A stretch of 64,000 nucleotides of DNA from JACCVL01 sp038232655 (GCA_038232655.1 JBBSNM010000001.1:1-64000); one strand, 5' to 3'; shown: positions 44,979-53,795, counted from the first letter of the stretch. Notes: generated by a model from the sequence alone, not told the origin. A program made the numbers and translations.

Positions 44979-46529
44979 GTGCAGTTCGCCGAGCTTGTCG
45001 AGACCTCGCGGGCCGTGGCGGCCACCCGGGGCCGCACCGCCAAGCGCGTCCTGCTGGCCGAGCTGCTAGGTGCGGCGGACCACGACGAGATCGAGGTCGC
45101 GGTGGCCTACCTCGCCGGCGAGGTGCGCCAGCGCCGCACCGGCATCGGCTGGCGCTCGCTGGGCGACCCGCCCGCGCCGGCCAAATCGCCGTCGCTGACC
45201 CTGCTCGGGGTCGACGCCGCGCTGGCCCAGATCGCCGCCGTGTCCGGCAGCGGCAGCCAGCAGGCGCGCCGGAGGGCGCTCGAGGGCCTGCTGGGCCGTG
45301 CCACCGCCGCCGAGCAGGACCTGCTGCGCCGGCTGCTGGTGGGCGAGGTGCGGCAGGGCGCGCTGGACGCGCTGGCACTCGAGGCGCTGGCGGACGCGCT
45401 GGACATCCCGGCCGCGACCGTGCGCCGGGCCGCGATGCTGCTCGGGTCGTCGGCGGCGGCGGCCCGAGTCGCCACCGACTCCGGTCTGGACGGTCTGCGT
45501 GCAGCGACCCTGCAGGTCGGCCGCCCCGTGCTGCCGATGCTGGCCGCATCCGCTCCCGACGTCACCACCGCACTCGACCGGCTGGTGCCGGCCGGCGGTC
45601 CGGTCCTGGTCGACGTCAAACTCGACGGCATCCGCATCCAGGCGCACAAGGACGGCCCGGACGTCCTGGTCGTCACCCGCACCCTCGACGACATCACCGA
45701 CCGGCTGCCCGAGGTGGTCGAGCGGGTGGCTGCCCTGCCCGGCGACCGGCTGGTCGTCGACGGCGAGGCGGTGGCGCTGCGACCCGATGGCCGCCCGCAG
45801 CCGTTCCAGGTCACCGCCGCCCGCACCGCGTCCCGCGGCGATGTCGCGGCGCTGCGTGCGGCCAGTCCCCTGTCGACGTACCTGTTCGACCTGCTGCATC
45901 TCGACGGGCGCGACCTGCTGCCCGAGCCGCTCACCACCCGGGCAGAACTGCTGGCCTCGCTGGCGCCCGCCGACCTGCTGGTGCCCCGGGTGCACACCGC
46001 CGACCGGTCGGCGATCGCGGACTTCTTCGCCGACGCGGTCGGTCGGGGCCACGAGGGGGTGGTGCTCAAGGCGCCGGACGCGCCGTACGAGGCCGGCCGT
46101 CGCGGGTCCGCATGGGTGAAGGTCAAGCCGCGGCACACCCTCGACCTGGTGGTGCTGGCCGCCGAGTGGGGGCACGGGCGCCGCACCGGGTGGCTGTCGA
46201 ACCTGCACCTCGGCGCCCGCCGCGACGACGTGATCGCACCCACCGGGCCCGACGATTTCGTGATGCTCGGCAAGACGTTCAAGGGGTTGACCGACCGGCT
46301 GCTGGGTTGGCAGACCGAGCAGCTGCTGGCCCGGGAGACCCATCGGTCAGGGCATGTCGTGCACGTCCGTCCCGAGCTGGTGGTCGAGATCGCCATCGAC
46401 GGTGTCCAGACGTCCACCCGCTACCCCGGGGGGGTTGCGCTGCGCTTCGCCCGGGTGCTGCGCTACCGCCACGACAAGCGACCGGTTGACGTCGACACGC
46501 TCGGCACCGTCCGGGCGATGCTGACGTGA
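44979..46529 (+). CDS. lig: ATP-dependent DNA ligase (LigB type)
   Basis: A 516-residue ligase close in form to mycobacterial LigB. An N-terminal DNA-binding region is followed by the nucleotidyltransferase domain with the adenylated Lys in VDVKLDGIRIQAHKDG, motif III/IIIa (VVDGEAVALRPDG), motif IV (HEGVVLKAPDAPYEAG) and motif V (AWVKVKPRHTLDLVVL), and an OB-fold. GTG 44979 shows no ribosome-binding site; GATGAT six bases upstream may be a leaderless -10 box. Its partner across the divergent region is a glycosylase, which suggests a base-repair pair. Confidence 0.92.
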   Translation: MQFAELVETSRAVAATRGRTAKRVLLAELLGAADHDEIEVAVAYLAGEVRQRRTGIGWRSLGDPPAPAKSPSLTLLGVDAALAQIAAVSGSGSQQARRRALEGLLGRATAAEQDLLRRLLVGEVRQGALDALALEALADALDIPAATVRRAAMLLGSSAAAARVATDSGLDGLRAATLQVGRPVLPMLAASAPDVTTALDRLVPAGGPVLVDVKLDGIRIQAHKDGPDVLVVTRTLDDITDRLPEVVERVAALPGDRLVVDGEAVALRPDGRPQPFQVTAARTASRGDVAALRAASPLSTYLFDLLHLDGRDLLPEPLTTRAELLASLAPADLLVPRVHTADRSAIADFFADAVGRGHEGVVLKAPDAPYEAGRRGSAWVKVKPRHTLDLVVLAAEWGHGRRTGWLSNLHLGARRDDVIAPTGPDDFVMLGKTFKGLTDRLLGWQTEQLLARETHRSGHVVHVRPELVVEIAIDGVQTSTRYPGGVALRFARVLRYRHDKRPVDVDTLGTVRAMLT

Positions 46530-47194
46530 GCGGCCCCAGCACACAGCCGTGGCCGCCGGGCGTTCCCCAGGTTGGCGATGGTGTCGTCGCTCCTGTCACC
46601 CGGCGTGCCGTTGTTGAGCCGGACGACCACGGCGATGACCTGGAGGCCGATGTGCGACTTGTCGACGACCTTGACGGTGTAGCTGCCGAGGCCCGTGACC
46701 TGCTGCTCCTCACCCGCGGGCGGGGTCGGCTGCTCCTCACCGTTGACCAGGATGGTGCCGACACCGGTGCGCCTCGCTGAGCGCAGGACGTCACCGTCCG
46801 CCTGCCGCACGACCCGGGCGCGCGCCCGGATGTTGCGGAGCACCAGGATCCCGCCGCTGAAGCCGACCCGGTCGATCCTGGCCTGGGTGTAACCGCGGGC
46901 CGAGTTGGTGCGCTGCGCGCCCCTGGCTTGCGAGGTCTGCTCGCCCACGACGCTGAAGTCGGTCGTGGACTGGCCCTGTCGGGTCACGAGAAGGTCACCG
47001 TCCGTGCCCGGGCATGGCATCGGCCGCCTGGCCGACTTGCCGGTGGCTGCAGTGTCACCGGTGGTGGAGTCGGTGCCGTGTGCCCCGCCACCGAAGATGC
47101 CGCCCTCGACGTTCCCGTCGATGCGGGCGAACGCCCGGCCCACCTTCTCGATGGTGCCACCAGGGCCGTCCTCCTTGTAGCGCAGCACGTTCAC
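46463..47194 (-). CDS. Choice-of-anchor P-like protein, lacking a signal peptide
   Basis: A 243-residue protein rich in Gly, Val and Thr. PMPCPGTDGDLLVTRQGQ, the middle IDRVGFSGGILVLRNIRAR, and GVGTILVNGEEQPT with VTGLGSYTVKVV resemble the beta-rich choice-of-anchor P proteins, which are normally exported. Here no signal peptide precedes GTG 47194: the frame upstream is open but has no start codon. The N-terminus may have been lost, or the start is misread. Its last 67 bases overlap the ligase gene on the other strand. Family call is tentative. Confidence 0.5.
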   Translation of the reverse strand: MNVLRYKEDGPGGTIEKVGRAFARIDGNVEGGIFGGGAHGTDSTTGDTAATGKSARRPMPCPGTDGDLLVTRQGQSTTDFSVVGEQTSQARGAQRTNSARGYTQARIDRVGFSGGILVLRNIRARARVVRQADGDVLRSARRTGVGTILVNGEEQPTPPAGEEQQVTGLGSYTVKVVDKSHIGLQVIAVVVRLNNGTPGDRSDDTIANLGNARRPRLCAGAAHVSIARTVPSVSTSTGRLSWR

Positions 47195-47258
47195 CCCGCC
47201 AAGGGCGGCCTTCCGGTTGCTGCGCTTGACCCATCCGCGCGGCGCCGCGTGTCGCTGC

Positions 47259-48545
47259 CTAGCGCTCCAGGATGGCCGTCACCCCTTGGCCGCCCGCCCC
47301 GCAGATCGAGATCACGCCCCGGCCGGAGCCGCGCTCGTGCAGCAGCTTGGCCAGGGTCGCGACGATCCGCCCGCCGGTGGCGGCGAACGGGTGCCCAGCG
47401 GCCAGCGACGACCCGGCCACGTTCAGCCGGTGCCGGTCGAGCGGTCCGAGCGGGGCGTCCAGGCCAAGTCGCTCCTTGCAGAAGATCGGGTCCTCCCACG
47501 CCTTCAGCGTCGCGAGCACCTGCGACGCGAACGCCTCGTGGATCTCGTACAGGTCGAAGTCCGGCAGCGATCGCCCGGCCCGGGCCAACATCCGCGGCAT
47601 CGCGTACGCGGGCGCCATCAGCAGCCCCTCGGCGCCGTGCACGTAGTCGACGGCGGCGGTCTCGTGCGCGGTGAGGTAGGCCCACGGCTCCCAGCCGCGC
47701 CGCTCGGCCTCCTCCTCGGAGCACAGCAGCACCACCGATGCACCGTCGGTCAGGGGGGTCGAGTTGCCCGCCGTCATCGTGGCCGACTCGCCGCGCCCGA
47801 ACACCGGCTGCAGGCCCGCCAGCGCCTCCGTCGACGTGTCGGGCCGCAGGTTGCCGTCCCGCTCCAGCCCGAGGTACGGCGTGACCAGGTCGTCGAAGAA
47901 CCCCCGCTCGTAGGCCGCAGCCAGCCGCTGGTGCGAGGCGACCGCCAGCGCGTCCTGCTCCTCGCGGCCGATCTGCCACTCGACCGCGGTGAGCGCCGCC
48001 GACTCCCCCATCGACAACCCCGTGCGGGGCTCGGTGTTCTGCGGCCCCGCAGGGACCAGGTGGCCCGGCCGCAGTCCGAGCAGCGCCTTGACCCGGGCCT
48101 GCGGCGTGCGGGCCCGGCCGGCGGCGAGCAGCACCTGGCGGAGGCCCTCGTTGACGGTGATCGGGGCGTCCGAGGTGGTGTCGGTGCCGCCGGCGATGCC
48201 GACCTCGATGTGGCCGAGGGCGATCTTGTCGGCGACGGCGATCACCGCCTGCAGGCCCGTGTCGCACGCCTGCTGCAGGTCGTAGGCGGGTGTGGTCGGC
48301 GAGAGCACCGAGCCGAGCACCGACTCGCGGGCGAGGTTGAAGTCGCGGCTGTGCTTGAGCACGGCGCCGGCGACCACCTCGCCGACCCGCTCACCGGCCA
48401 GCGCGTGCCGCTCGGCCAGCCCGTCGATCGCCGCGGTCAGCATGTCGATGTTGGACGCCCGCGCGTACTGCCTGTTGGACCGTGCGAACGGGAGCCGGTT
48501 GCCGCCGACGACGGCGACCCGCCGGGGGGTCGAGGGACGGTCCAT
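47259..48545 (-). CDS. fadA2: Acetyl-CoA C-acyltransferase (thiolase, FadA2-like)
   Basis: A 428-residue thiolase. The nucleophilic Cys is in DLQQACDTGLQAV, the other catalytic residues in LYEIHEAFASQVLA, GSSLAAGHPFAATGGR and SICGAGGQGVTA. It is divergent from a FabG4/HtdX-like pair, the same order as Rv0243-Rv0242c-Rv0241c in mycobacteria, which supports a role in fatty acid breakdown or unusual chain elongation. The ATG is at 48545. Confidence 0.88.
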   Translation of the reverse strand: MDRPSTPRRVAVVGGNRLPFARSNRQYARASNIDMLTAAIDGLAERHALAGERVGEVVAGAVLKHSRDFNLARESVLGSVLSPTTPAYDLQQACDTGLQAVIAVADKIALGHIEVGIAGGTDTTSDAPITVNEGLRQVLLAAGRARTPQARVKALLGLRPGHLVPAGPQNTEPRTGLSMGESAALTAVEWQIGREEQDALAVASHQRLAAAYERGFFDDLVTPYLGLERDGNLRPDTSTEALAGLQPVFGRGESATMTAGNSTPLTDGASVVLLCSEEEAERRGWEPWAYLTAHETAAVDYVHGAEGLLMAPAYAMPRMLARAGRSLPDFDLYEIHEAFASQVLATLKAWEDPIFCKERLGLDAPLGPLDRHRLNVAGSSLAAGHPFAATGGRIVATLAKLLHERGSGRGVISICGAGGQGVTAILER

Positions 48546-48664
48546 GGTTGCAGTACCTCCGTACGCCCGGGGCGGCGGCGGCCGAGCTGGCCCCGCACCC
48601 CCGAAGTTACTCGTCGGTTAGGTTCGAGGCGACACAGCCACCCGGAGAGATCGGACACATCGCC

Positions 48665-50017
48665 ATGACCGACCGGTACCAGTCCGTCATGCGCTCCCCC
48701 GTGGGCCGGGTACTGGCGAGCAGGCTCGGGTTGCCCGACCCGCCGCCGCTGAAGCGCTGGCGCCCCGGCAGCCCGGTGGTCGACGGCACCGTAGTGCTCC
48801 ACGGCGCCGACGGCGGCCCGCTCGTCGATGCGGTGCGGGGGCAGCTCGCCGACCTCGGTTCGGCGCCGGTGAGCGCTGCAACCCTCGACCGTGACCGGTC
48901 CCTCAAGGCGCTGGTCTTCGATGCGAGCGCGATCGACGACGTCCACGGCCTGTCGGCGCTGCGCGACTTCTTCGGCCCGCTGGTGCGCCGCGTCGACCAG
49001 TGCGGGCGGGTGGTCGTGCTCGGCGCCGCGAGGGCAGCCGACCGCGGTCCCGGCCACGTCGTCGCACAGCGGGCCCTGGAAGGGTTCACCCGCTCGCTCG
49101 CCAAGGAGGTGCGGGCCGGCGCCACCGTGCAGCTGGTGTACGTCGCCGACGGAGCCGAGGAGCAGCTGGCCTCGACGTTGGCGTTCCTGCTGTCACCGCG
49201 CTCGGCGTACGTGACCGGGCAGGTGCTGCGGGTGGGCGGCCGCGGGACGCCGCCCGGACCCGCGGCCCACGACGCTGCCCGCCCGCTGCAGGGGCGGGTG
49301 GCGCTCGTGACCGGCGCCGCTCGCGGCATCGGCGCGTCGATGGCGAGGGTGCTGCATCGCGACGGGGCAAAGGTCGTCGGCCTCGACGTGGCCGCCCGGG
49401 CCTCCGACCTGCAGGCGCTGATGCGCGAGCTCGACGGCGACTGGCTCACGCTGGACGTGACCGCGCCGGACGCCCCGCACCGCATCGCACGGCACCTGCT
49501 CGAGCAGCATGACGGGGTGGATGTCGTCGTCCACAACGCCGGCATCACGCGGGACAAGCGGCTGGTCAACATGCGACCGGAGGCATGGGACCGGGTCCTG
49601 GACATCAACCTCGGTGCTCCGCTGCGGATCACCGAGCACCTGCTCGCCGAGCGGGTGGTGGGCGCCGGTGGCGCCGTGGTGGGCGTCGCCTCCGTCGCCG
49701 GCATCGCCGGCAACGACGGGCAGACCAACTACGCCACGTCCAAGGCTGGGGTGATCGGGCTGGTGGACGCCCTCGCGCCCGCAGCGGCCGAGCAGCAGGT
49801 CACCGTGAACGCGGTGGCGCCCGGCTTCATCGAGACCCAGATGACGGCGGCGGTGCCGCCGCTGCTGCGGGCGGCGGGACGCCGGATGAACACGCTCGCG
49901 CAAGGCGGTCTGCCGGTCGACGTGGCCGAGGCGGTCGCGTTCTTCGCCGCCCCCGGCTCGGCCGCGGTGACGGGCAATGTGCTGCGCGTCTGCGGGCAGA
50001 GCCTGCTCGGGGCGTGA
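48665..50017 (+). CDS. fabG4: High-molecular-weight 3-oxoacyl-ACP/CoA reductase (FabG4-like)
   Basis: A 450-residue double-SDR protein of the FabG4 type. The N-terminal half is a degenerate Rossmann domain without a clear TGxxxGIG. The C-terminal half is an intact SDR: VALVTGAARGIGASMARVLH, VVHNAGITRDKRLVNM, the Ser of GVASVAGIAG, and NYATSKAGVIG (YxxxK). It reduces 3-ketoacyl groups with NADH or NADPH. ATG 48665 is used because it gives the FabG4-like MTDRYQSVMRSPVGR. The MaoC-type dehydratase follows after eight bases. Confidence 0.9.
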   Translation: MTDRYQSVMRSPVGRVLASRLGLPDPPPLKRWRPGSPVVDGTVVLHGADGGPLVDAVRGQLADLGSAPVSAATLDRDRSLKALVFDASAIDDVHGLSALRDFFGPLVRRVDQCGRVVVLGAARAADRGPGHVVAQRALEGFTRSLAKEVRAGATVQLVYVADGAEEQLASTLAFLLSPRSAYVTGQVLRVGGRGTPPGPAAHDAARPLQGRVALVTGAARGIGASMARVLHRDGAKVVGLDVAARASDLQALMRELDGDWLTLDVTAPDAPHRIARHLLEQHDGVDVVVHNAGITRDKRLVNMRPEAWDRVLDINLGAPLRITEHLLAERVVGAGGAVVGVASVAGIAGNDGQTNYATSKAGVIGLVDALAPAAAEQQVTVNAVAPGFIETQMTAAVPPLLRAAGRRMNTLAQGGLPVDVAEAVAFFAAPGSAAVTGNVLRVCGQSLLGA

Positions 50018-50025
50018 GAACACCG

Positions 50026-50904
50026 ATGACCGACGTCACGACCTACCGCGCTGCACCCCCGGTCGCACCGCTCTACGCGCGGACGGTGCTCGGGTCGCTG
50101 CCCCGGCTGGGCGGCCGCCGTGCACGGCGCGACAGCCTGCCGGACGTCGAGGTCCGCCGCCTCGGCGTCCGCACCGACCCCGACCACCTCGCGTCGTACG
50201 CCCGCCTCACCGGGCACCGGCTGCGCGACCGGCTGCCCGGCCTGTATCCACACCTGGCGGCGTTCGCGCCGCAGCTGGCACTAATCACCGACCGGCGGTT
50301 CGGTTTCGCCGCGATGGGGCTGGTGCACGTGCAGCATGCGCTGGTGCAGCACCGACCGCTGTCGATCGGCGAGACCTATGACCTCGCGGTGCGCCCGGCC
50401 GGCCTGCGGCCGCACCGCAGCGGCCGCCTCGTCGACCTGCACACCGACGTCTGCGTGCACGGCGAGACGGTGTGGGAGGAGACCATGACGCTGCTCGCCC
50501 GTGGCAACGGCGACGCCGACGCCACCGATGCGTCGCCGCTGGCGGCGGCGGACGCCCCGACCGGAGAGACGCGCTGGCAGGTGCCGGCAGACATCGGGCG
50601 AGCCTTCGCCGGCGTCTCCGGCGACCGCAACCCGATCCACCTGAGCCGGCTCACCGCGAGGGTCTTCGGGTTTCCGCGGGCGATCGCGCACGGGATGTGG
50701 ACCGCGGCCCGGGCGCTGGCCGCCGTCGAGTCGACGCTGCCGGCGGCGTACCGCTACGACGTCGCGTTCCGGAAACCCGTCCTGCTGCCGGCCGAGGTGC
50801 GCTTCGGCACCGTGGCCGCGCCGGGCGGTGGCCGGCTGCTCGGCGTCGTCTCCGCCGATCGCCGCCACCAGCACCTGGTCGGCCGGGTGGGTTCGCCGGC
50901 CTGA
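50026..50904 (+). CDS. htdX: MaoC-type (R)-3-hydroxyacyl dehydratase (HtdX-like)
   Basis: A 292-residue double hot-dog protein. The second half has the hydratase 2 motif with catalytic Asp and His: FAGVSGDRNPIHLSRLTARV and AIAHGMWTAARALAA. It would interconvert 3-hydroxyacyl and enoyl thioesters, the step after FabG4. ATG 50026 is used; a GTG at 50014 that overlaps the fabG4 stop (GTGA) is also possible and would add four residues. It converges with the FG-GAP peptidase gene. Confidence 0.88.
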   Translation: MTDVTTYRAAPPVAPLYARTVLGSLPRLGGRRARRDSLPDVEVRRLGVRTDPDHLASYARLTGHRLRDRLPGLYPHLAAFAPQLALITDRRFGFAAMGLVHVQHALVQHRPLSIGETYDLAVRPAGLRPHRSGRLVDLHTDVCVHGETVWEETMTLLARGNGDADATDASPLAAADAPTGETRWQVPADIGRAFAGVSGDRNPIHLSRLTARVFGFPRAIAHGMWTAARALAAVESTLPAAYRYDVAFRKPVLLPAEVRFGTVAAPGGGRLLGVVSADRRHQHLVGRVGSPA

Positions 50905-50908
50905 CGTC

Positions 50909-52129
50909 TCAGCCGCGGCCGATCCCGAACGGGATCCGAACGGTGCCGCTCGCGCCCTGCAGCGCGAAGACTGCGTCGCCCGGGTGCCAGCCGCCAAGGG
51001 TGTCGGAGCCGTCGCCGTCCCAGTCGCCGGGCACCGGCAGCCCGTTCCGGCGGCCGAACGAGGCGGTGGTGACCACCCCGGTGCTACTCGAGCGCAGCCG
51101 CCAGATTGCCGTCCGTACCGCCAACGTGCCCAAGTCGTCGCGGCCGTCCCCGTCCCAGTCACCGGTTACCGGCACCGAGCCGGTGGAGCCGAAGTGCACG
51201 CGCCGGACGGCGCCACCGGGGAGTCGCAGCACGAACGTGCGGCGTCGCGGGGAGAACGCACCGACGTCGGTGCGGCCGTCGCCGTCCCAGTCGCCGGTGA
51301 CCGGCAGGCTCCGGCGCCCCCCGAAGCTGATCACGGTGGTGCGCCCGGTGGCGATCCGCAGCTTGAACACCTGCCGGGTCCGCTTCCAGACCCCGAGGTC
51401 GGTGCGGCCGTCGCCGTCCCAGTCCCCGGTGACCGGCCGGTCCAACCGACCCCCGAACCGCACCGCGGTCACGTCACCGCCGCGCTGGCGCAGCCGGAAT
51501 ACCGCGCCGTCCGACCGCGGCCGGAACACGCCCACCTCGTCGCGGCGATCGTCGTCCCAGTCCCCGCCGATCGGGACGTCCCCGCAGTTGTGGCTGCGGA
51601 TCGTTGAGTTGTAGACGAGCCGCCGGTCGTGGAACACCGCGTGCTGCTGGACCCGGTCGAGACGCTGCTCGTAGTGCAGATGTGCACTCGTGGACGAGCC
51701 CGACGAGCCGAGCAGCCCGATCAGCTGCCCCTGGTCGAGCCACTGGCCCTCGGTGACCCACCGGGCGGCCAGGTGGGCGTACAGCGTCGACCAGCCCCGG
51801 CGATGGTCGACGACGACGTACTTGCCGTACGAGGAGCCGCCGAGGTCGGCGACGGCACTCACCCGCCCCGGCGCACTCATCGAGACCGGTGCCCGGTCGT
51901 CATGGTCGCGGTTGAAGTCGACCGCGTAGTAGCTCGGGCTGTGCCCCGCACGAGTCTGGGCCTGCCAGCGCTGCCCGCAGGCGAACGGGGCCTCGAAGTC
52001 GGGCCTGCCGGCCGTGGTGACCGCCGCGGCGACGGGCAACCCCGTGCCGGTCACCACCAGCATCCCTGCGATCGAGGTCGAGAGCAGCGTGCGAAGTGCC
52101 GCGCGTCGCGGGCCGGCGGTCGCTGCCAC
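50909..52129 (-). CDS. Secreted M23 peptidase with five FG-GAP/VCBS-like repeats
   Basis: A 406-residue protein. A signal peptide (LLSTSIAGMLVVTGTGLPVAAA) is followed by an M23 domain: GHSPSYYAVDFNRD, GWSTLYAHLAARWVTEG and SAHLHYEQRLD. Then come five repeats of about 45 residues, each with a Ca-binding-like loop around GDWDGDGRTDLGV (variants DWDDDRRDEVGVF, DWDGDGRTDVGAF, DWDGDGRDDLGTL, DWDGDGSDTLGGW). The repeats may fold as part of a propeller for sugar or wall binding. The GTG at 52129 is preceded by GGGAGG. Confidence 0.88.
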   Translation of the reverse strand: MAATAGPRRAALRTLLSTSIAGMLVVTGTGLPVAAAVTTAGRPDFEAPFACGQRWQAQTRAGHSPSYYAVDFNRDHDDRAPVSMSAPGRVSAVADLGGSSYGKYVVVDHRRGWSTLYAHLAARWVTEGQWLDQGQLIGLLGSSGSSTSAHLHYEQRLDRVQQHAVFHDRRLVYNSTIRSHNCGDVPIGGDWDDDRRDEVGVFRPRSDGAVFRLRQRGGDVTAVRFGGRLDRPVTGDWDGDGRTDLGVWKRTRQVFKLRIATGRTTVISFGGRRSLPVTGDWDGDGRTDVGAFSPRRRTFVLRLPGGAVRRVHFGSTGSVPVTGDWDGDGRDDLGTLAVRTAIWRLRSSSTGVVTTASFGRRNGLPVPGDWDGDGSDTLGGWHPGDAVFALQGASGTVRIPFGIGRG

Positions 52130-52256
52130 GGGGCTACCTCCCTCGGTGCCACGCCCGCCACCGCAGCATCAGCAGCCACTCGGGTCACAGCACAAGGCAG
52201 GGAAAGTAGTCAAGCGGGCGCGCCGAGACCACCCTCCGGCCGTGAGAATCGGCCGA

Positions 52257-53135
52257 TCAGCCCCCTCGGGACCGGCGGATCAGCCCCTCCTGGGCGACCG
52301 AGGCGACCAGGGTGCCGTCAGCGCCGAAGATGCGTGCCTGCGCAAACCCGCGCGCACCGGTCGCGACCGGTGAAACCTGGTCGTACAGCATCCACTCAGC
52401 GGCGCGCACCGGCTGGTGGAACCAGACCGCATGGTCGAGCGAGGCGGCCTGTAGGCCGGGTGAGCCGATCAGCACCCCGTGCGGCACCAGCGCAGACCCC
52501 AGCAGTGTCAGGTCGCTGGCATAGGTGAGCAGGCAGGTGTTGAGGACCGGGTCGTCGGGCAACGGGCCATTGACGCGGAACCACATCCGCTGGCGGGCCG
52601 GGCTGCCGGCGGCCTGGACGGTGCCGCCGGCGCGGCTGTCCCCCACGTGGCGCACGTCGAGCACCGACCACTCCTGCCGCCACGAGTCGGCAGCACGCGA
52701 GCTGAGGTTGTCGAGCAGCCCGGCCAGGTCGGGGCAGTCGTCCGGGGCAGGGACCACGGGCATGTCGTCTTGGTGGTCGAAGCCGTCCTCATGGCGTTGG
52801 AAGGACGAGGTCAGGTAGAAGATCACCCTGCCGTGCTGGCGGGCCGACACCCGGCGGGTGCTGAACGACGAGCCATCACGGATGCGCTCGACGTCGTAGA
52901 CGATCGGCATGCTGGTGTCGCCACCGCGCAGGAAGTACGCATGCAGCGAGTGCACCGTGCGCTCGGCGTCGACGCTGCGGCAGGCCGCCATCAACGCCTG
53001 CGCGGCCACCTGTCCCCCGAAGACCCGCTGCAACGTCGACTGCGGCGGCTGCGCCCCGCGGTAGAGGTCGACCTCGAGACGCTCCAGGTCGAGGATGTCA
53101 ACGAGCTCGGCGACTGAGGTGGGCACTCCCGCCAT
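52257..53135 (-). CDS. tesB: Acyl-CoA thioesterase II (TesB family)
   Basis: A 292-residue double hot-dog thioesterase that hydrolyses acyl-CoA to free fatty acid. The N-terminal domain has VDLYRGAQPPQSTLQRVFGG, HSLHAYFLRGGDTSMPIVY and FSTRRVSARQHG; the C-terminal domain has DLTLLGSALVPHG, ASLDHAVWFHQPVRAAEWML with the catalytic Asp, and ARIFGADGTLVASVAQEGLI. I use ATG 53135; GTG 53147 would add four residues. Confidence 0.93.
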   Translation of the reverse strand: MAGVPTSVAELVDILDLERLEVDLYRGAQPPQSTLQRVFGGQVAAQALMAACRSVDAERTVHSLHAYFLRGGDTSMPIVYDVERIRDGSSFSTRRVSARQHGRVIFYLTSSFQRHEDGFDHQDDMPVVPAPDDCPDLAGLLDNLSSRAADSWRQEWSVLDVRHVGDSRAGGTVQAAGSPARQRMWFRVNGPLPDDPVLNTCLLTYASDLTLLGSALVPHGVLIGSPGLQAASLDHAVWFHQPVRAAEWMLYDQVSPVATGARGFAQARIFGADGTLVASVAQEGLIRRSRGG

Positions 53136-53257
53136 CCTGCCATGCACCCGCCGCCCGCCGACGTGCGCTCGTCCTCCGCACGCACGGCGGCGGCCGCACC
53201 CCCGCCGGGATGCGGCCGCCGTCCGCGTTCGTTCTGCGGTCGTACGGTGGTGCTGGG

Positions 53258-53437
53258 TCAGCGGGTTGTGCCGCGCTCTGCGACGTCGCCCTCGGCCTCC
53301 ACGTGCTCCTTGCGCACCTCCTCGTTGACCGTCTGCTCCTCGACCGTCTCCTCCTTACCGATGCGTACCCGCTCGACCGGCTTGGCCTCCTTCTGCACTA
53401 CGACCTGCTCCTCATCGAGGGTCACCGAAGCCGATGC
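53258..53437 (-). pseudogene. DUF2382 C-terminal remnant, out of frame with the PRC gene
   Basis: On the minus strand, in a frame different from the PRC-barrel gene, an open stretch reads SVTLDEEQVVVQKEAKPVER, then VRIGKEETVEEQTVNEEVRK, and ends EHVEAEGDVAERGTTR before TGA (53260-53258). This is the charged, alternating end of a DUF2382 domain. PRC-barrel plus DUF2382 proteins are common in actinobacteria, so this is the lost tail of the adjacent gene. Confidence 0.8.
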
Positions 53438-53738
53438 CGTAGTGCTCGTACAGGCGACGCTCTTCCGACTCCGGCAGGTGGTCGCCGTCGAGGTCGACGT
53501 TTGGGGCGTCCTTGACCTTCTCCTGCGAGTGCGCGACGTTCAACCGGTCGTTGTCGACCGAGGCGCCCTGCAGCGGGACGAACGTCTCGCTGGTGCCAAA
53601 CGGGCCAGTGTTCACGGTCGCCCAGTCGGGTTCGCCGGTCGAGTCGTCGAGGTAGACCTGCCCGACCTTGCCGATCTTCTCCCCGTCACTGCCGTACGCG
53701 GTGCTGCCAACCAGCTGCTGGACATTGCCCAGATCCAT
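53412..53738 (-). CDS. PRC-barrel domain protein, truncated
   Basis: A 108-residue protein. LVGSTAYGSDGEKIGKVGQV, YLDDSTGEPDWATVNTGPFG and FVPLQGASVDNDRLNVAHSQ form a PRC-barrel, followed by EKVKDAPNVDLDGDHLPESE and EERRLYEHYGIGFGD. Full-length relatives go on for about 150 residues with a linker and a DUF2382 domain; here TGA follows directly and only the out-of-frame tail remains. ATG 53738 has AAGGAGA six bases upstream. A strong sigma-F-type promoter precedes it, so it is probably still expressed under stress. Confidence 0.85.
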   Translation of the reverse strand: MDLGNVQQLVGSTAYGSDGEKIGKVGQVYLDDSTGEPDWATVNTGPFGTSETFVPLQGASVDNDRLNVAHSQEKVKDAPNVDLDGDHLPESEERRLYEHYGIGFGDPR

Positions 53739-53795
53739 GTGAATCTCCTTCGTGTGCGAGATGTCCCCCAGGTGCGGGAGGCCGTGGTCGCCCTG

